Shown piece by piece: positions 61,581 through 64,000 of a DNA stretch of 64,000 nt. Numbering within the stretch: position 1 is the stretch's first letter; each line of letters starts with the position of its first letter. The position numbers and the translations under genes were made by a program. A model generated the notes under the pieces. That model worked only from the letters and a program-made list of their open reading frames with translations. It was not told where the DNA came from and ran no database searches. The DNA lies in contig JADCRB010000010.1 of the NCBI GenBank assembly GCA_021464245.1, forward strand, positions 4,395,316 to 4,459,315, given 5' to 3'. This stretch comes from Carallia brachiata (Eukaryota > Streptophyta > Magnoliopsida > Malpighiales > Rhizophoraceae).

Positions 61581-62126
61581 TAAGTATAAATTAGTTTGAG
61601 AGAAAAATAGATAGACTGATAAAAGAGACAGAAAAAAGATGGGTGTTAAGTTATGCCTTTTTTTTTTTTGTTTAAATTCTTTTTGGTTTGTTTGTAAAAA
61701 AATCATATGAATACAGTTAGTATAAAATGTCCATATAGTTAAGTTATATTATACATACAATTATCAAATATTGTCTCTACATTGTACTCGATTATATACA
61801 CATTATTTTTTTGATCGAAAAGAAACGTTGCATTAATATAAGTCGAATCCGAGCATAGATCTAATGCGAAGACATCGAATAAATGTGCACGAAATAGAAG
61901 TATAAGGTGGTCAAAATAGCCTACAATTGATTGAGTCAAAAATACAATGAATTAACTAGACACGAAGTCTATTTTAACAAAATCCCTAGGCTATATCTAC
62001 CTAAAACTAAGGTTTCATATAGATCCTCCTCATTCGGACAAAACTCCATATAACAGCACACACTGCACCTCAACAGACTTGCAACGAAAATCTATCGGGT
62101 ATACTTAGCAACAATTTCTCACAGTT

Positions 62127-62680
62127 TTAACTTACAGACAAATATAGCAAACTTAAACACAACAAGACACCTATTTTAAAATATAACAACCAAACACACC
62201 CTAAGACACATCCCAAAATACAACCACAGGCAGATTTAGAAGCCGCTGGGGTTGGGGGGGGGAGGGGAGGTGGCAACGACAAAGGACACGACAGAGGGAA
62301 CGATGGCGGTGCCATTATCGGTAGCCTGAGAAGCAGCGGCACTAGCAGCGGAGGCTGCTTTGGCGGCAACAGTGGTGGCAGGAAGGGCAGCGACAGCAGT
62401 GTGATCCACAGCAATGGGACCGTTGGCAGTGCCCTCCCTAACGGTGCAAGTAACAGCAATTCTAGTAGTAGAGGTTACGTCGACAGCAACGACAACGCCA
62501 TGTTCAACTGCACCAAAATAGTCTTACGCAACAACGGTACTGGCAGTCGGCATGGCGGCGCTATCACCAATGACGGCAGATGCGGTGACGCCTATGCAGG
62601 CGAAGAAGACAAAGAGAGTGAAAATGACGTCGGTTTTGTGAGGAGCCTAGAGCAAATGAGAGAAGGGCCTTTGATGTCCT
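62127..62680 (-). pseudogene. GC-rich Ala/Val/Thr/Pro coding-like island, possibly an arabinogalactan-protein-like remnant
   Basis: The island stands out sharply from its AT-rich surroundings. On the minus strand one frame begins with a signal-peptide-like DVIFTLFVFFACIGVTASA after a plausible acceptor (TTTGCTCTAG). It then reads GDSAAMPTASTVVA and a TAA near 62520. Beyond the stop the same frame continues with VAALPATTVAAKAASAASAA and FVVATSPPPPQP. An Ala/Thr/Pro/Ser-rich protein behind a signal peptide resembles classical AGPs. The stop means the gene is broken or the reading is wrong. The overlapping frames (62127-62459 minus, 62401-62718 plus) are Leu/Pro- or Gly/Asn/Ser-rich and look like by-products. 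Confidence 0.3.
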
Positions 62681-62719
62681 TAATAAAACTAGATCGAAAG
62701 AAAACTAACAAGTCATAGT

Positions 62720-64000
62720 AATGAGATAAGATTAGAGGAAGAGGAGGAGAGGAAAGGAGATGGGGCAAAAGTTAAAAGGGGTGATGGAAAAAAAAAAAAA
62801 GAGTGAGAGCAGGAGGAAGGTGGCTAGCATGCAATAATAATTAATCATAGGATTTCTTTAGATAGTATGGAGAGAGAGTGGGTTAGAGAGAGAGTAAATT
62901 AAGAATTTAAATTTGATATACATATTGTAAGCTTCTCCATCTACATAGATTTAATGTTGCGTCCCAACTTCTAAAGGCAATTAGTTCGTATCCTTTTATT
63001 AGCTCAGCCAATGGAATATGAAGTTCAACCTGAATACTTCACCAATTTTAAAATTATCTTGCATGCGGCATATGAAGTTTCTCCACTCGTGTTTGATATA
63101 CTAAACTCACCTGCATTGCATTGATATATCCAAGTGCTACTTGCAACTTGCAACTTCACTCGCATACTGGAGCCTAGCAAATTTTTTTTTTTACATAACC
63201 ATATATCTACAAGACTACTGATTATTAAAAGACGCTATGATACCATTGACTCTTCAATTGGTTTGTTGATATGTCAAAGATTCTTTGTCTAAAACTATGA
63301 GTACAAGATCAAGAGGTCTCAATGAAGCGTTGGGAAGATTCTTTTTCTGGAAATGCGAGTAAGAGCCAGCATTATAGCTTATCAAGACGTGTCCGTAGCT
63401 GGGCCAGATTGGGGATTAGGCCTGGTCGGGTTCTGGCCCTGTATGCCAATGAGCATCTGTAGTTAAACGCAACCAAATGAGGCTTCCTCGGAGAAGACCA
63501 AAGGAAATAGGGCCCTGATGGACTTGCCTACGACTATGGTTTCGGGTCTAATTGTGACCCAGTCATTAAAAAGAATTGGATCGAGAGTTGGACTGAAATT
63601 TTTTTGTTTGTTTGCGTCCCCAGCAGTGTCTATTCATTGTATCTAGGCACCCAACCGCGCGTACCCTGAAAAGATTTGTTGGTACGTGATTGGTTGATTT
63701 GATCAAACTATTTCATATGTATATAAAAAGAAATGACTTAACAAACTTGATAATCACTTATGCTTTCTTTATCGTGGGGAGTGCATATTTTTTAAGATCT
63801 TATACCTGCTGTGGTTGTTAAGTTACAACAGGATGCTACTAGGTTAACTTAGTCTAGATTAGTTGTCTCATAGAGGTCCCTTTATTCTGCTGGCCTCTTG
63901 CCCTCCGTTGAGACAAAAAAAAAAAAAAAAAGTACCCAACCATACATTGAAGCTGATCTAAATTAGAGAATTAATTGTTATTTGAGTAGAAGTAAAATTG
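62720..64000. other. Intergenic DNA to the window edge
   Basis: No supportable gene. A run of 17-18 A residues at about 63915-63932 follows a GC-richer stretch (CTGGCCTCTTGCCCTCCGTT) and could be the tail of an unidentified retroposon, but no target duplication was found. Confidence 0.4.

Noticed and set aside
63840..63935. LINE or SINE 3' end before the poly-A run at 63915
   Set aside because: No upstream element body or target duplication was identified, so only the poly-A run is certain.

Overview
The window is eukaryotic nuclear DNA from a flowering plant, probably a eudicot and perhaps a woody species, although the sequence does not fix the species. It is AT-rich, its genes carry short GT-AG introns with U-rich tracts, and the products are plant-specific or chloroplast-targeted. 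Long gene-poor stretches hold small plant transposable elements: a TRIM, several MITEs, tRNA-type SINEs and an RNase H-bearing LINE. There is no prokaryotic operon, CRISPR array, rRNA gene or convincing tRNA gene.

Layout. 89-626 is a complete TRIM retrotransposon with matching 5-bp target duplications. 4710-6127 (+) is a three-exon gene for a lysine-rich single-membrane-span protein with a non-coding first exon further upstream. 8289-8834 (-) is a single-exon PMEI/invertase-inhibitor-like secreted protein with a TATA box. 8.9-25.4 kb is largely non-coding, with MITE-like and SINE-like pieces and a set of direct repeats at 22.0-22.9 kb. 25481-25768 (-) encodes a 95-residue repeat protein with a hydrophobic C-terminus. 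30.4, 36.3 and 59.3 kb carry three copies of one CCGGTT-rich MITE family. 32170-33771 (+) is a two-exon, extremely acidic protein with three internal LHSSGGP repeats and a basic nuclear-localisation-type motif. 37430-38215 (-) is a two-exon copy of EMC6 (ER membrane protein complex subunit 6) broken by a stop and a frameshift.

40584-43622 (-) is a five-exon gene for a chloroplast-type bacterial ribosomal protein S6 homologue of the RFC3 type. Only 337 bp upstream of its ATG lies a 6.0-kb LINE (43959-49985, same orientation) bounded by perfect 19-bp target duplications. Just 35 bp beyond the far LINE duplication a second, unclassified polyadenylated retroposon (50052-50961, opposite orientation) has its own 12-bp duplications. 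51818-56.9 kb (-) is a multi-exon gene for a multi-span membrane J-domain protein with a Jiv90-type zinc-binding region (DNAJC14-like). In this copy an 11-bp tandem duplication shifts the C-terminal frame, and a second frame break lies in the N-terminal exon. 57-64 kb holds intergenic DNA, a hAT-type MITE at 60.07 kb and a GC-rich Ala/Val/Thr/Pro coding-like island at 62.1-62.7 kb.

The genes share no obvious pathway. The main story is retroelement insertion between two co-oriented housekeeping genes and the decay of an EMC6 copy. All exon structures were read by eye from splice signals and frame continuity, so they should be treated as models.
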